This document shows positions 36,101-46,194 of a DNA stretch of 64,000 nucleotides, piece after piece. The position numbers and the translations under genes were made by a program. Under the pieces are notes generated by a model. It worked only from the letters and a program-made list of their open reading frames with translations. It was not told the DNA's origin and did no database searches. The number at the start of each line of letters is the position of its first letter. Position 1 is the first letter of the stretch. The DNA comes from Tetradesmus obliquus (lineage: Eukaryota > Chlorophyta > Chlorophyceae > Sphaeropleales > Scenedesmaceae). The DNA is taken from contig CP126194.1 in the NCBI GenBank assembly GCA_030272155.1, forward strand, positions 2,595,501 to 2,659,500, read 5' to 3'.

Positions 36101-36457
36101 CAGCTGCGGCTCATTTCAAGCACACGTTGTGCATGAAGAACAACATAGTGACTGGGCACGTCTGTCACAGAGCAGCCAGCAGTAGCGGCAAGCACATGCA
36201 TGCAATGCTGACACAGCAGCGGTCCTGTTAATGACAGCTGGAGCCCACCTGCTCTGCAGTCGCACAAACCGCTCTACGACTTGCTGCTCCGGCTCTGCAC
36301 TGCTCCAGTCAAGCTCCAGGCGAGCAGATGAAACAGGTAACCTTACTTTCTCCTTGCTGCTGCAGCTGCTGCTGCTGTGGCCAGGCGTTTCATTGTGTCC
36401 ATACTCTAGTGCAACATGAAACGCATCGGGCGACGCAAAAACACGGCTTCTGAACAT
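16117..36457 (-). CDS. PLA1: phospholipase A I homologue: LRR - armadillo - patatin lipid acyl hydrolase, about 18 exons
   Basis: Exons (minus): 36457-36249, 35804-35387, 34798-34735, 34489-34383, 34212-34085, 33894-33755, 33323-33106, 32719-32585, 25207-24085, 23749-23481, 23064-22900, 22666-22475, 20107-19892, 19688-19582, 19373-18133, 17993 to about 17700 (3' end unclear), about 17576-16975, 16742-16117. Order: N-terminal DAFHVALEYG and LELDWSS; LRRs (LRVLRLNHNKL, LRELHLEHNRL, LRSLSLANVRI); ARM-like repeats (LVRHNVVQAITDLVASQD, VRCAALHALGNSAFDAHNRR); a 370-codon Ala/Ser-rich exon; patatin core with oxyanion loop DGGGMKG, nucleophile elbow GTSTGG and Asp motif DGA in DGATTANNP; FNPIDARCAMELDDIKP; C-terminal CIGVLHLALHS, EFFRVFYEG and end VYECYQL. 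This matches Arabidopsis PLA I (At1g61850), a galacto/phospholipid acyl hydrolase. At roughly 2,000 residues it exceeds that homologue through low-complexity inserts. Localisation is not predictable here. Confidence 0.88.
20336..21495 (+). CDS. membrane-anchored sulfotransferase nested in a PLA I intron, 3 exons
   Basis: Exons: 20336-20704, 20820-21087, 21152-21495; total 981 nt, 326 residues. It starts with a short cytosolic tail and a hydrophobic run (LLLLCVGMTALLLYAPWAAV), typical of a type II Golgi enzyme. The PAPS-binding loop is LLSFPGSGNSWVRHLIE, and the 3'-phosphate region is HPLHVIRAEYQRANTWNQ. WSC-domain-associated sulfotransferases share these motifs, FFYEDLKD and a C-terminal GCLDAYNAYRAA. 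It would transfer sulfate from PAPS to a glycan or lipid; the acceptor is unknown. The acceptor site of exon 3 lies after a (CAG)n tract; 21164 is a second frame-compatible choice. It sits on the strand opposite the host, between PLA I exons 12 and 13 (intron 20108-22474). Confidence 0.85.
23821..23877 (-). repeat. intronic copy of PLA I exon 10 start (patatin start)
   Basis: The sequence, including the acceptor CTGCAG on the minus strand and the codons for GQNEQV-IAL, repeats 23702-23760 with about ten mismatches. It lies in the intron just upstream of the exon it copies. Confidence 0.8.
24696..24773 (-). repeat. 39-bp tandem repeat in PLA I exon 9
   Basis: Two adjacent copies, period 39, encode GSVRALSPPAAAA twice in the low-complexity linker between the armadillo and patatin parts. 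The period is 13 codons, so the frame is kept. Confidence 0.85.
25512..25637 (-). repeat. three tandem copies of a short retroelement 3' terminus (family 2)
   Basis: The core GGTTACACGGTGTGCACAGGC (one copy reads GGTTTACACGG...) occurs three times here, each preceded on the plus strand by GAAGA-type repeats. The same unit recurs at 29569 and at 31565-31735. Read on the minus strand, each unit ends ACCGTGTAACCCC followed by (TCTTC)n, like a retroelement 3' end with a microsatellite tail and variable 5' truncation. Confidence 0.7.
25638..26660 (+). mobile_element. Penelope-like element reverse transcriptase fragment, inactivated
   Basis: An RT frame has the motifs YYRQVQGTVMGTPVAPPYSN, YKRFIDDGFFVWE (catalytic DD), SIDYMDITISK and YIPWHSFHRPGMYKGFIKAE. 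This combination, with MGTPxAPxYSN and the NQYxYIPWHS...R block, is that of Penelope-like elements. The frame is broken by TGA at 25803-25805, just before the catalytic block, and resumes in the same frame to 26648. The N-terminal RT part is missing, and no GIY-YIG endonuclease is visible. It is a dead, 5'-truncated copy that faces against the transcription of its host intron. Confidence 0.75.
26871..29386 (-). mobile_element. 5'-truncated non-LTR (LINE-type) retroelement with intact C-terminal ORF
   Basis: The minus strand is open from 29386 to a stop at 27437, starting inside the RT thumb region (the first in-frame Met, at 29353, gives 638 codons). A 3' UTR runs to 26871, ending CCCCTGTAACAGACCTCT. 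Near its C-terminus the ORF has YWRLIVDGLPTSQRMH, then CMCGAACPGLVHHFWECP, a C-C-H-C pattern of the zf-RVT type found after many plant and algal LINE RTs. The RT palm is absent, removed where another element copy joins at 29387. With its frame still open for about 650 codons, the insertion looks fairly young. Confidence 0.75.
29387..29553 (-). mobile_element. 167-bp 5'-truncated copy of the same LINE 3' end
   Basis: It repeats 26871-27037 almost base for base and joins directly to the 5' break of the LINE at 29386. Its own 5' end abuts a (GAA)n-tailed family-2 terminus at 29554-29623. All three run in the same orientation. Confidence 0.85.
29554..29623 (-). repeat. family-2 retroelement 3' terminus with (GAA)n tail
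   Basis: Plus-strand (AGA)n is followed by the GGGGTTACACGGTGTGCACA core and the AACTACGTTGCAACGAACAC extension seen again at 31563-31735. It is the third member of a head-to-tail chain running 26871-29623. Confidence 0.7.
30061..30957 (-). mobile_element. second LINE-type C-terminal ORF remnant, 298 codons
   Basis: It contains EAAWRLALDAFPTAQRMQ and CAACSAAGPGVEHHFWACP (same C-C-H-C finger), then VWDMVCLAAVHAFEKGRRAA and FWDALADFAATARMPSRYRN. These align with the end of the 27437-29386 ORF but are strongly diverged, so a second element family is represented. No RT palm is visible upstream. The N-terminal 100 or so codons of the open frame are not recognisable and may be non-coding. Confidence 0.6.
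31563..31875 (-). mobile_element. head-to-tail array of five truncated retroelement 3' ends
   Basis: On the plus strand three family-2 units (starting about 31565, 31618 and 31693) are followed by a 95-base LINE 3' end (31762-31856) and a 19-base LINE 3' end (31857-31875). All start at the same terminal base of their family and stop at different 5' points. The junction at 31856/31857 is direct. Confidence 0.75.
31939..32011 (+). tRNA. trnA-UGC: tRNA-Ala (UGC)
   Basis: The 73 bases fold into a full cloverleaf: acceptor GGGCGCA/TGTGTCC with discriminator A, D arm GCTC...GAGC, anticodon stem CTCGC/GCGAG with loop TTTGCAT (anticodon TGC), and T arm GGGGG/CCCTC with loop ATCGAAA. Box A (TAGCTCAATTGG) and box B (GGATCGAAACC) for RNA polymerase III are recognisable. 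No intron. It lies in the long PLA I intron, antisense to the host, 63 bases after the retroelement array. It looks cytosolic rather than organellar. Confidence 0.93.
33397..33540 (-). repeat. two intronic copies of PLA I exon 7 start
   Basis: 33397-33450 and a more diverged 33503-33540 repeat the first exon 7 codons (LVEEPGNLQLL, true exon at 33323). Both lie in the intron directly upstream. The nearer copy still has C-LVEEPGNLQLL in frame. Confidence 0.78.
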
Positions 36458-36997
36458 CTGCCCGTTGATAGGTCAACCCAGCAGCGATCAGTCGCTTGCA
36501 GACCGGGCCAACCTCCATGCACACCACGCTCACGTGCCAACCGACCAGCTTAATTGCCTCTAAACAGTTTATGGAATACTTGCAAAACAATTGGAAGCCA
36601 GTAACCGCTGCATCATGTGCTCGGCAGGCCTCTGCTATGGCACTAGGGTCTGACCTAGTGTGACACAGGTGCGACAGGTTCAAGACAGTTATACGACGAG
36701 AAAAGCCTGGAGTTTGAGACGTTATGATGACAACGTACCCAAGCATATACTCTATGGACCTGCTACCATTCACGGGGCCCGATGACTGGCAGCACGCACC
36801 GCATGAACCTTGGTGCTGTGCAGTAGGTGTAGGACTGGACCATGCTACACCGGCATAAAGTAATATCTAGCACTCACACGATACACGGTTGAATCTATGC
36901 TGACATCGACAATTGGGTGGTAGCCTCAGCGCGTTGGTGGTGGCGACACCACCACCAACAGCAGCAGCAGCAGCAGCAGCAGCCTGGGACAAGCAGC
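36458..36997. promoter_or_regulatory. shared divergent intergenic region, PLA I / XPG
   Basis: This 540-base interval lies between the start codons of the two head-to-head genes. No named element is seen. A minus-strand open frame at 36773-36458 runs into PLA I exon 1 (VLNLSHLCHTRSDPSAIAEA), but I do not recognise it and treat it as chance or 5' UTR. Confidence 0.45.
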
Positions 36998-38135
36998 ATG
37001 GGAGTCACAGGGCTGTGGACGCTGCTGGAGCCTGTGGGGCGGCGAGTGGACATCCAGGCCATAGCCAACAAGCGCCTGGCTGTTGGTGAGTGGCGCAGCA
37101 GTGTTCACCGTCTCTTCGACAGCAGCTTGTGTGGCATGTGATGCAGCACCAGCAGTTGACAGCAGACTTCTTGCATGCTGCCTAACCATTTGGCTATGTC
37201 TGTGCAAGGCTACAGGTGCACCAACATTGGCAAAGTCCTTGCCTGTTGTAATCATGTGGATGCGAGTGTACAAGAAGCTGGTGCCATGGCTCTATGCAGC
37301 TGTATGCACATGTGCTGCTGCTTGTTCTGTCAAGAACTGCTGGTTGCCGGCACACGCTCTGCCGCTTCCTCCTGCTGCTGCCGCTGCTGCTTCCAGATGC
37401 ATCCATCTGGCTGTTCCAGTTCATGCGCGCGATGCGTGATGAGCGCGGCGAGATGATCAAGAACGCACACCTGCTGGGCTTCTTCAGGCGCATCTGCAGG
37501 TGGGCATGGCAGCAGCAGCAGCAGCAGCCAGCGCGCTTCACTCGCAGTGCTTGAAGCGAGGTCAGTGCTGACCAGCACCCCTACCTTCCAGCAGCAGCTC
37601 CAGCTCCACCTGGCAGCAAGCACTGCACAAGCTGCAAGCCATTCAACCTGGGTGCAAGCAAACACATCCGCCGGCAACAGGCAGCACACGCAACAAGCAG
37701 AGAGGCCCAGTATACCACGCTGCCACATGACACCTTGCCATATGTCACTGCGCTGCGCTGCGCTGCAGACTGCTGTTCCACAAGGTGCAGCCCATCTTTG
37801 TGTTTGAGGGCACCACCCCGGGCCTCAAGCGCGCCACCACGGCAGCGCGCCGCGCACGCCGCGAGGTGCACAACGCGGCGCTGAAGCGCGCCGCTGAGAA
37901 GCTGCTGGTGGTGCAGATCAAGCGCCAGGCGCTGCTGGAGGCGCAACGGCAGAAGAACAGCAGGCAGCAGCAGCAGCAGCAGGGCCAGGAGCAGGAGCAG
38001 GCAGAGCAAGCAGCTGCAGCAGCAGCTGGCGGCTCCAGCAGTGCCGAGCAGGGCACCGGACCTGCAGCTGCAACTGCCGGGTCATTAGCAGCAGCCAATG
38101 CAGCAGCAGCTGCAGCAGCAGTTGCAGGGTCTTCA

Positions 38136-38170
<35 letters not shown>

Positions 38171-38498
38171 TGGGCAGGCGCTGACAGACCAGCAGCTGGA
38201 AGAGCTGCAGCTGGCAGCAGCGCTGGAGGAGTCAGCAGCTGATGCAGCAGACGTGAAAGGCAAGCGGCTCGCCGCTGCTGCTGCTGCGCGGCTGCCTGAG
38301 CACGTGGTGCGGCAGCTGCAGCAGCGCAGCAGTGGGACTGCAGGCGCCAGCAGCAGCCATGCAGCTGACAGCAGCAGTGGTGGAGAGGGTGTGGCGCGGG
38401 CTGGCAAGCGCGTGCGGTTTGCTGCACAAGTTGATGCAGATGCTCAGCTGGCAGCTCAGCTTGATGCAGAGCTCAACCGGAGCAGCACCAGACCCAGA

Positions 38499-38532
<34 letters not shown>

Positions 38533-38730
38533 TGCATGTGGATGAGGATGAGGATGCCTTCCTGGCTGCTGCACTGGCAGCAGAAGAAGAGGCGGCAGCA
38601 GCAGCAGCAGCAGGAGCTGCCGGCAGTGACGTTGATGAGGATGCGGAGGGCGGGTATGGCGTGGTGCAGTGGCAGCACAGGCGCAAGCAGCGGCAGATTA
38701 ACGCGGCAGATGACGAAGCGGATGAGGATG

Positions 38731-38787
<57 letters not shown>

Positions 38788-41700
38788 GCGTGCAGCGGCA
38801 GCGGCGGGCGCAGCCTGCTGCTGCGGGCCAGCAGCAGCGGCTGCTGGCTGCGATCGGCCGCAAGCGCCAGCGCCAGCAAAATGCGGGTACTGCTGCTGAT
38901 GCAGATGCGGATAATGCAGATAATGCAGAGTGGCAGCCGGATGATGAAGCAGAGGAGGATGAAAGTCTGGTAGGGCTCAAGTCCCTGCAGGGCTTAGGTG
39001 GTGGCAGCGATGATGATGACAGCGATGATGACGGTGATGACGGCCAGCTGGGGCTGCTGCTGCCGAGTGACATCAGCAGCCTGGACCCTGCGGTGCTGTC
39101 CACGCTGCCGCAGAGTGTGCAGCTGGACATACTGGAGAAGATGAGGGACGCGCAGCAAGCAGGTGAGCGCAGTAACAGCAGTGCATGACACCTTTGTGAA
39201 TCCTGCAGTCGCCGTGCTGGTTGCAGCCTGTGGTCCCACGCCTGTAAGCAGGCGTGTGCTTCCAGTTGGTGACCTGCAGCTCCGCCTGTTGCCATCCCCC
39301 CTTGCGTACTGCGCTGTGCTGCGTTGTGCCTATCCCTGCCCGCCCACCTTGCAGCAGCCAATTGTGAGAAGCCCTTGCTGCTGCCGCTGCTGCCATCCGC
39401 CTTTCATGGACTATACTGCACTGCCTTCTCTTGTGCTGCCCTGCAGCCAATCGAGAGAAGTTCCTGGCTGCCGCCGCGTCTGCGCCCGGGGACTTCAGCG
39501 CTGTGCAGATGTCCACCTACATCAAGGCCAGCAAGTTCAGGCAGACCATAGAGAAGCACAAGAAGGCGCTGGGAGGGGGGCTGCAGGGGCCGCAGGAGGC
39601 GGGGGAGGCGCTGCAGGTGGGGTGTGTGCGCGCGTGTGTGTGTGTGTGTGTGGGGGGGGGGGGGTGATGGCAAGTGGTGCAGCTGTGCTGAAGGCAACAC
39701 TGTACTGGAGTGTGCTTGAGTGATTGTGCTGATGTGCATGTAAGGGAGGTCAAGGCTGCTTGCGTGCAGGTGACGGTGTGCATGTTGGAAGGTGAGACTG
39801 CTGTGAAGGTATGTGAAGATCCAAAATGGGACTCTAAGGGGAGGCTGCAGTGACAGCAACGTGCTTGGCCTAATCCTAGAATGTCACTTGCGCCACATTT
39901 CCACGTTGGCTTGCTTTTGCTATTTTGCATGCCTGAGAAACACGCTGCCATCTGGAGCATCTGCAATACACTGTCTGAACCTGCGCTGCTTATTGGGCTG
40001 CTTCTGACAGGGCCGCCACATGGCTTCAGAGCACACGCGCGAGTTTGTCTTCGCCAAGCAGCAGCAGCAGCAGCAGCCAGCAGGCAGCAGGGCCAGTGCA
40101 GTGTCAGGAGGCAGCGCAGACCCTGCAGGCAGCAAAACCCCCGGCAGTGGCTGGGGTTTATGGCCAGGGTCCCCTGGTAAACCCTACGGCAGCAAGCGCA
40201 AGAGGAAGCTGGACAAGCTGCTGGATGACCTGGCAGCAGCTGACAGGGCTCGGGGCTCAGCGGCTGGGTTCAAGCCTGGGGTTTTGCCCCAGGGCGGTTT
40301 AGCAGCCGTCAAGGGCCTGGCGGCATTCAGCAGTGTGCTGAAGGTGTGGGAGGCTGACCACCAGCAGCAGCAGGAGCAGCAAGAGCAGGAGCAGCAGCAC
40401 GCTTCGCAGCTTGTGAAAGCAGAGGGCGGGGTTCAACCAGCAGCACCAGGTGTGGCAGCAGCAGCAGTACTGATCAAGACAGAGGATGGCGGCCATGTTA
40501 GGCTGTTTCCTGCTGCTGCCTCCGCTGCTGCAGCAGCAGCAGCAGGTGCTGCCGCGGTCGCTGCCTCGCAGCCGGACTTGTCCCTGGAAGCAGCCAGGGC
40601 AGCAGCTGCTGCAGCTGTGGCAGCCAGTTTGGCTCGCAGCAGCACAGCAGCACAGCCAGCACAAACGCAGCCGCCCCTGCCACAGCAGCGGCAACTGCCT
40701 CCTGCGCCAGCATTCAGTGATGCTGCAGCTGCCATGGACACCGCACCTGCTGCAGCTGCAGCTGGTGCTGCTGCCGTGCCGGTGCAGCTGACCCTTAGCC
40801 TTGATACCCTGGCTGCTGCTGCTGCTGGTGGTGATGCTGCCGCTGCTGCTGCTCTGGGTATTGATGATGATGCAGTGTTTGCTGGAGTGCTGAGCAGCAG
40901 CAGCGAAGGTGAGGAAGAGGAGGAGCAGGCACACAAGCATGCCGTGCAAGCAGCAGCAGGAGCAGCAGCAGGTGCAGCAGCAGGTGATGATGACAGTGAG
41001 GACTGGGAGGATGTGGGATCATCAGCAGCAGAAGCACAGCAGCAGCAGCAGCAGCAGCGTTGTGCTAGCTCACAGTCAGGTGCTCCTGGCTCGTCCTCAG
41101 CACAGGAAGCAGCACAGGAAGAGGCAGCGGCAGCAGCAGGCGAAGCTGCTGGCGACGTCATTGATACACATGAGCTGCTTGCCTCTGCTCTGTCCAGCCG
41201 TGCCAGGCGCAGGAGCAGCAGCAGTGGCGACGAGCAGCAGCGCCAACAGCAGCAGCAGCAGCAGCAGCAGCAAGGTGAGGTGGCAGCAGCAGGCAGTGCA
41301 GTGCAGCTGCCTGCTTGGAAGCAGCGCATGGCAGTGCGCCAGAAGTTCTGGAGCAACTCGCACGGCTTCAGAATGGGCCGTAAGCTTGGAGACTGGGCAG
41401 CAGCAGACGAGCTGCCACCTGCTGCAGCTGCAGCTGCTGCTGCTGTCGCTGCACCTGCGCTCGGCAGCTTGGGCGGCGCTGCTGTTGCTGCTGGTGGCGT
41501 GGTTGCTGCTGTGGTGTCTGGCGCGCTGCATCGCTCGCCGGTCAAGCCGCTGCGGCGGCTGCAGCTGGCAGCAGCAGCAGCAGCAGCAGGTGGTGCAGGG
41601 AATGAGGACGTGGTGCTGCTGGGGTCAGATGAGGAGGATACAGAGCTGCAGCAGGCCATTCAGATGAGCCTAGCTGAGGCTGCTGCTGCTCCGGGTGGTG

Positions 41701-44700
41701 CTGATGGTGGTGATGGTGGTGCAGATGATGAAGATGAAGATTGGGAGGATGTATTGGGAGCAGCAGCAGAGCCAGCACCACCAGCAGCAGCAGCACCTGC
41801 AGCAGCAGCAGCATCAGTAGCAGCAGCAGCAGCAGCAGTAGGTGATGCAGGCAATGAGGAGGAGGACTGGGAAGACGTGCTTGAGACAGCAGCAGAGCCA
41901 ACAGCAGCACCAGCGCCACCAGCAGCAGCAGCAGCACATCATCCCGTCCTTCTATCTGCAGCTCAGCCTATTGGCGGTTCAGCTGCACCGCAGCAGCAGG
42001 CGCGGCAGCAGCAGCAGCAGCAGCAGCACGTTCCTGGTGTGCGGTCGCCTGGCAGCAGCCTCGCTGCGCTCATCAACGCCAACAGCAGCCGCTCGCTGGA
42101 TGCTGATGCATCTGTGGCGGCTCGTGACCCTGCTGCTGTTGCAGTGCTGCACAGAGACCTGGCCGAGGCAGCAGCAGCAGCAGCGGGAGCGGCAGCAGCA
42201 GGTGAACGTGGTTATGACTCATTTGCTGCCATGCAGGAAGAGTACAGGGCAGATGCGCTGGCTGACAGCCCACAGCAGCGGCAGCAGCAGCATGACGGTG
42301 GTACTGCAGCTGATGGGGAGGACAACACTGAGGAGCTGGAGCTTGGCAGCCCGGGGGCAGCAGCAGGTCAGGCGGCAGCATCAACAACACCAAGCGACCC
42401 AACAGCAACTGCACCACAGCCTGAGCAGCACCACACCACACCTACTGCTGGCACTGCTGTGTCTGCCACAGCCAGCGGTAATGCTGGGCCTGCAGGCGCA
42501 GCAGCAGCCTCACTCGACTTCAGCTTTGTTCAGGAGCCACTGCTGAAGCCAATCAAGAGGTCGCCAGCAGCAGCAGCTGGTGGGCGGGGCATTTCCAGCA
42601 GGCTGCGAGCCAAGCAGCTGACCGCACCAATCGTTGCGGCTGCTGTGACTGCCTCTCCTGTTGCTACGCAGCAGCATGAGCAGCAGGACCAGCAGCAGCA
42701 AGGGCAGCAGGAAAGAGCAGCAGCAGATGTGCTAGAACAGCCGCAGCAAGCACCTGTGGCTTTGCCTCAGCAGCAAGGCTCACCGCAGCAGAACAAAGAG
42801 CAGCAGCAACAGCAACAGCAGGCACAGGCCGCTGCTGACACACCTCAGCCACCTGGTGTTCCCCAGGCAATGCCCCTGCCCCTGTCAATACGGCAGGCAA
42901 CAGAGCTGCGGCCAGTACAGCAGGCACAGCAGCAGCAACAACGGCAGCGGCAACAGCAGACTCAGCAGCCACTGCCTCAGGCGCAGCAGCAGCAGCAGCA
43001 GCAGCAGGACGCGCAGTCGGCTGCCGTTCCTGCTGCAGGCACCATGGCTGCGGGAACCGCTGCTGCCGCTGCTGCTGCCGCCAGCCGCCCTGCCGCTGTG
43101 CCTGTTGACATTGAGGCTGAGCTGGCCTCACTGGCAGCCGAGAGTGCCGCGCTGCGCTCCACAGTGGCGGCAGCCAGCCGCAACACAGCCACACCCACAC
43201 AGGTAAGGCCTGCTCATGCTGTATGGGACAAAGTGGTCTTGCCATAGAGCTGCAGCATCAGGCCGGCTGTTACAAACAGCAAGTTGCTGCGGTGTGCATG
43301 CACTGAAGTACATCTTGCATCCCTCACGACCGTTGACTTGTGTGCGAGCTAGTCCCAGCTCACACACAAATAGATATATTGGCTCCATGATAACACCCAA
43401 CTTAACCTTCACACGTTGACGTTAGGTGCGCCTCCTGCACACGCCTGCTGCTGCTGCTGCTGCCGCAGGATATGATCCTGGAGTGCCAGGAGCTGCTGGC
43501 GCTGTTTGGGCTGCCCTTCATCGTGGCGCCCGCAGAGGCGGAGGCGCAGTGCGCGGCGCTAGAGGCAGCGGGGCTGGTGGACGGCGTGGTGACTGATGAC
43601 AACGACGTGTTCCTGTTTGGCGGGCAGCACGTGTACCGGCACCTCTTCGAGGACAAGAAGTGAGTGCTTCTGCTGCTGCTGCTGCTGTGCCTGGCTGTGG
43701 TGAGAGTGTGGTGTGTGGTTGCAGAGTTCCTGCCGCGACAGGATTGCCTAGTGGCGTGGTTCCAAGCAGGGCAACATGTGGATTTCAGCACATTGCTGTA
43801 CTATCGCCTCCGCATGCAACAGCCATTCGTGTACCTGTGCCACAGAGTCTGCGGCCTGGTGCGGGCAGCTGTTTGCTGTGCAGCGACTTTCTGTGCCTCA
43901 AAGTCAGTGCTGCTCTTTCTCCTCCTCTCTCACGCTGCTGCTGCTGGCGCTGCTGCTGCTGGCGCTGCAGGTATGTGGAGGAGTACCGCATGTCTGACAT
44001 CAGCAGGGAGCTAGGCGTGGACCAACCCACACTGGTGAGGCGGCTGGGGAGGGGGCAGCCATGATGTGTTGAGATGCACAGCCAGCTGGCCAGGCATGCT
44101 GCAACAGTACTACTGCTTTTCGGCCTTATCATGTGGCTCACATATGACGAGGTGGGATAGGTTGAACCACCACTGCATACAATTGTGCCCGTGTGATGAG
44201 TGCGGGCGCAGTGTGCCGCTGCAGCTGCAGCTGCCCGCCAAGCCGTGTGCGCTATCCGCATCACTGCATGCCTGCCTGTGCAGCAGCTGGTGGAGCGTGC
44301 AGCACCACATGCATTAACCAAAGCGAACACTGCATTGGCTGGCGCAGGTGTGTCTGTAATGTACTGCTTGCAACACCACATGTGGCGCCAAACAACATGC
44401 CTTGTGCTGGCCCCTGTGTTGCAGGTGTGCCTGGGCATGCTGCTGGGCAGCGACTACACTGAAGGCGTGGCAGGCATTGGGGTGGTGAATGCGCTGGAGG
44501 TGGTGTCGGCCTGGCCTGGCGGCCTGTCAGGCCTGGCGCAGTTCAAAAGCTGGCTGGAGGGGCCGGATGAGCGCCTGCTGGCAGCAGCAGCAGCAGCAGT
44601 GGGCGGCAAGGAGCCGCGGGCAGGCAAGCGCAAAGCTGCAGCAGGCAGAGGCGCAGCTGGCCGCAAGCGCGGCAAGCGGGCGCAGGGCGCGGGAGACATT

Positions 44701-45975
44701 GAGAGTGAGAGCGAGGGTGAGATGCAGGCTGAGGAGAGTGGCAGTGATGGAGAGGAGGAGGGAGATGAGAGAGCAGCGAAGGGCAGCAGCAGAGGCAGGA
44801 GGAGCAGCAGGGGCAGGGGGCGGAGCGGCAGGAGCAGCAGTAGAAGAGGAGTAAGCGTGCAGCAGGCGGGCTCCGCAGCAGCAGAGACAACCGACACAGA
44901 CGCGGCAGCTGCAGCAGATGATTCTGATGTTGAGTTGGTAGGGGAGCACGAGGACGCTGCTGATCAGCAGCAGGTTGCAGCAGCAGGCGCTGGTGATGAC
45001 ACGCCAGCGCAGCGGCACTTCAAGAGCACGCACCGTGGTGTGCGGCGCACCTGGCACCTGCCTGCCAGCTTTCCCAGCCAGGCTGTGATGGATGCATACC
45101 TGAAGCCGCTGGTCGACAGGAATGCGGCGCGCTTCAGCTGCGGCAGGCCTGACACTGAGCTGCTGCAGCAGTTCTGCAGGTGAGGCCAGGCGGCAGCAGG
45201 CTGCACATGGTGTGCTTGAGCGACACACCACATTGCTGCTGCAGCACACCTTGCTTGCTGCTGCCATGCCTTGGTCAGGTGCATAGGGACATGGCGCGCG
45301 ACGATGGTCATTAGGCAATGCGCTGCTGCTGTTCCTGTGCTGATGCGCGTGCTGTGCTGGGCTGCACCTCGGCCGTGCTTCTGCTGCAGGGAGCGTTTTG
45401 GCTGGGACCAGGCTAAGGTGGATGACCTGCTGCTGCCGGTGATCCGCTCCTACCTGGACCGCAGCACGCAGACGCGCATCGACCAGTTCCTCACGCACTC
45501 GCAGCGCTTTGCCAAGATACGCAGCAAGCGCATGCAGCAGGCAGTTGCGCGCATCACTGGCGTGGAGGTCAACCCTGACCTGTACTATGCTGAGACGCGC
45601 CACCTGCCGGAGCTGCCTAAGCACACGTTGGGTGAGGGCGATGGCGGTGCTGATGAGGGTGCTGCAGATGGGGGAGAAGGTGGTGTTCAGGAAGCTGCAG
45701 CTGCTGGCGGTGGCAGAAAGGGCTCATGCGGCGATGCAACAGCAGCAGGGGCACGTGGCAGGGGCCGCAGCAGAGGTGCCACAGCTGGAGCTGCTGCTGC
45801 TGCCAAAGGCAGGGGTGGCAGGATTCCAGCAACAGCAGCAGCTCGTGGGAGGGGGCGTGGCAGGGGCAGGGGTAGAGGCAGGGCTGCAGCAGAAGAAGAG
45901 CAGGAAGATGATGTTGGCTCTGCTCAGTCTGACTTGGATTTCGTGAGGCTTGTGATGCAGGAGGGAGCTACGTAG
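36998..45975 (+). CDS. XPG: XPG/ERCC5/Rad2 structure-specific DNA-repair endonuclease, 9 exons
   Basis: Exons: 36998-37085, 37397-37499, 37769-39162, 39447-39616, 40011-43202, 43469-43659, 43971-44034, 44425-45179, 45390-45975; 2181 codons including stop. N-nuclease domain: [55 protein letters not shown]-domain: [54 protein letters not shown] (helix-hairpin-helix). It cuts 3' of the lesion in nucleotide-excision repair. Between the halves lie over 1,300 residues of Ala/Gln/acidic spacer, with a ubiquitin-interacting motif ([13 protein letters not shown], 41641-41679), [20 protein letters not shown] and three DWEDV motifs. A PIP-like QTRIDQFL and a Gly-Arg-rich tail close the protein. Human XPG has 1,186 residues. 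The metal-binding Asp of the usual VFDG is Glu here. Long antisense open frames in this gene are shadows. Confidence 0.93.
38733..38786 (+). repeat. (CAG)18 microsatellite, poly-Gln in XPG
   Basis: Eighteen uninterrupted CAG codons. It is the longest pure trinucleotide run I found in the window and lies in frame in exon 3 of the XPG gene. Confidence 0.95.
39622..39664 (+). repeat. (GT)n plus G13 run just inside an XPG intron
   Basis: An alternating GT/GC tract is followed by thirteen consecutive G, starting six bases past the donor of exon 4. Alternating purine-pyrimidine DNA and a long G run are both candidates for non-B structure. Confidence 0.9.
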
Positions 45976-46019
45976 ATAGTTAGACGCTACATTTACCGGA
46001 TTGCTGTGTATATGATCCA

Positions 46020-46075
46020 CATGATGCTGCTGCTCACAACTAGCAGTCATGATGCTGCTGCTCACCACCAGCAGT
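46020..46075 (+). repeat. 28-bp tandem repeat in XPG 3' flank
   Basis: Two adjacent copies of a unit beginning CATGATGCTGCTGCTCAC, differing at about two positions, start 45 bases after the XPG stop. Confidence 0.85.
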
Positions 46076-46194
46076 CGCTGTGCAGTGCAGAACTGCTTCG
46101 CATACGGCCTTTGAAGCATGTCCTTTGACATGGAGCCCTCTGCACAGCTAAGCTGAGCTTGACGCATTGTCTCACGTAGTCAGACTTCATTGAT

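Noticed and set aside
40433..41659. Long antisense open frame (408 codons) over XPG exon 5, and similar ones at 37745-39361
   Set aside because: Ser/Ala/Cys-rich translation of the reverse of CAG/GCA repeats; no motif, and the sense strand is clearly XPG.
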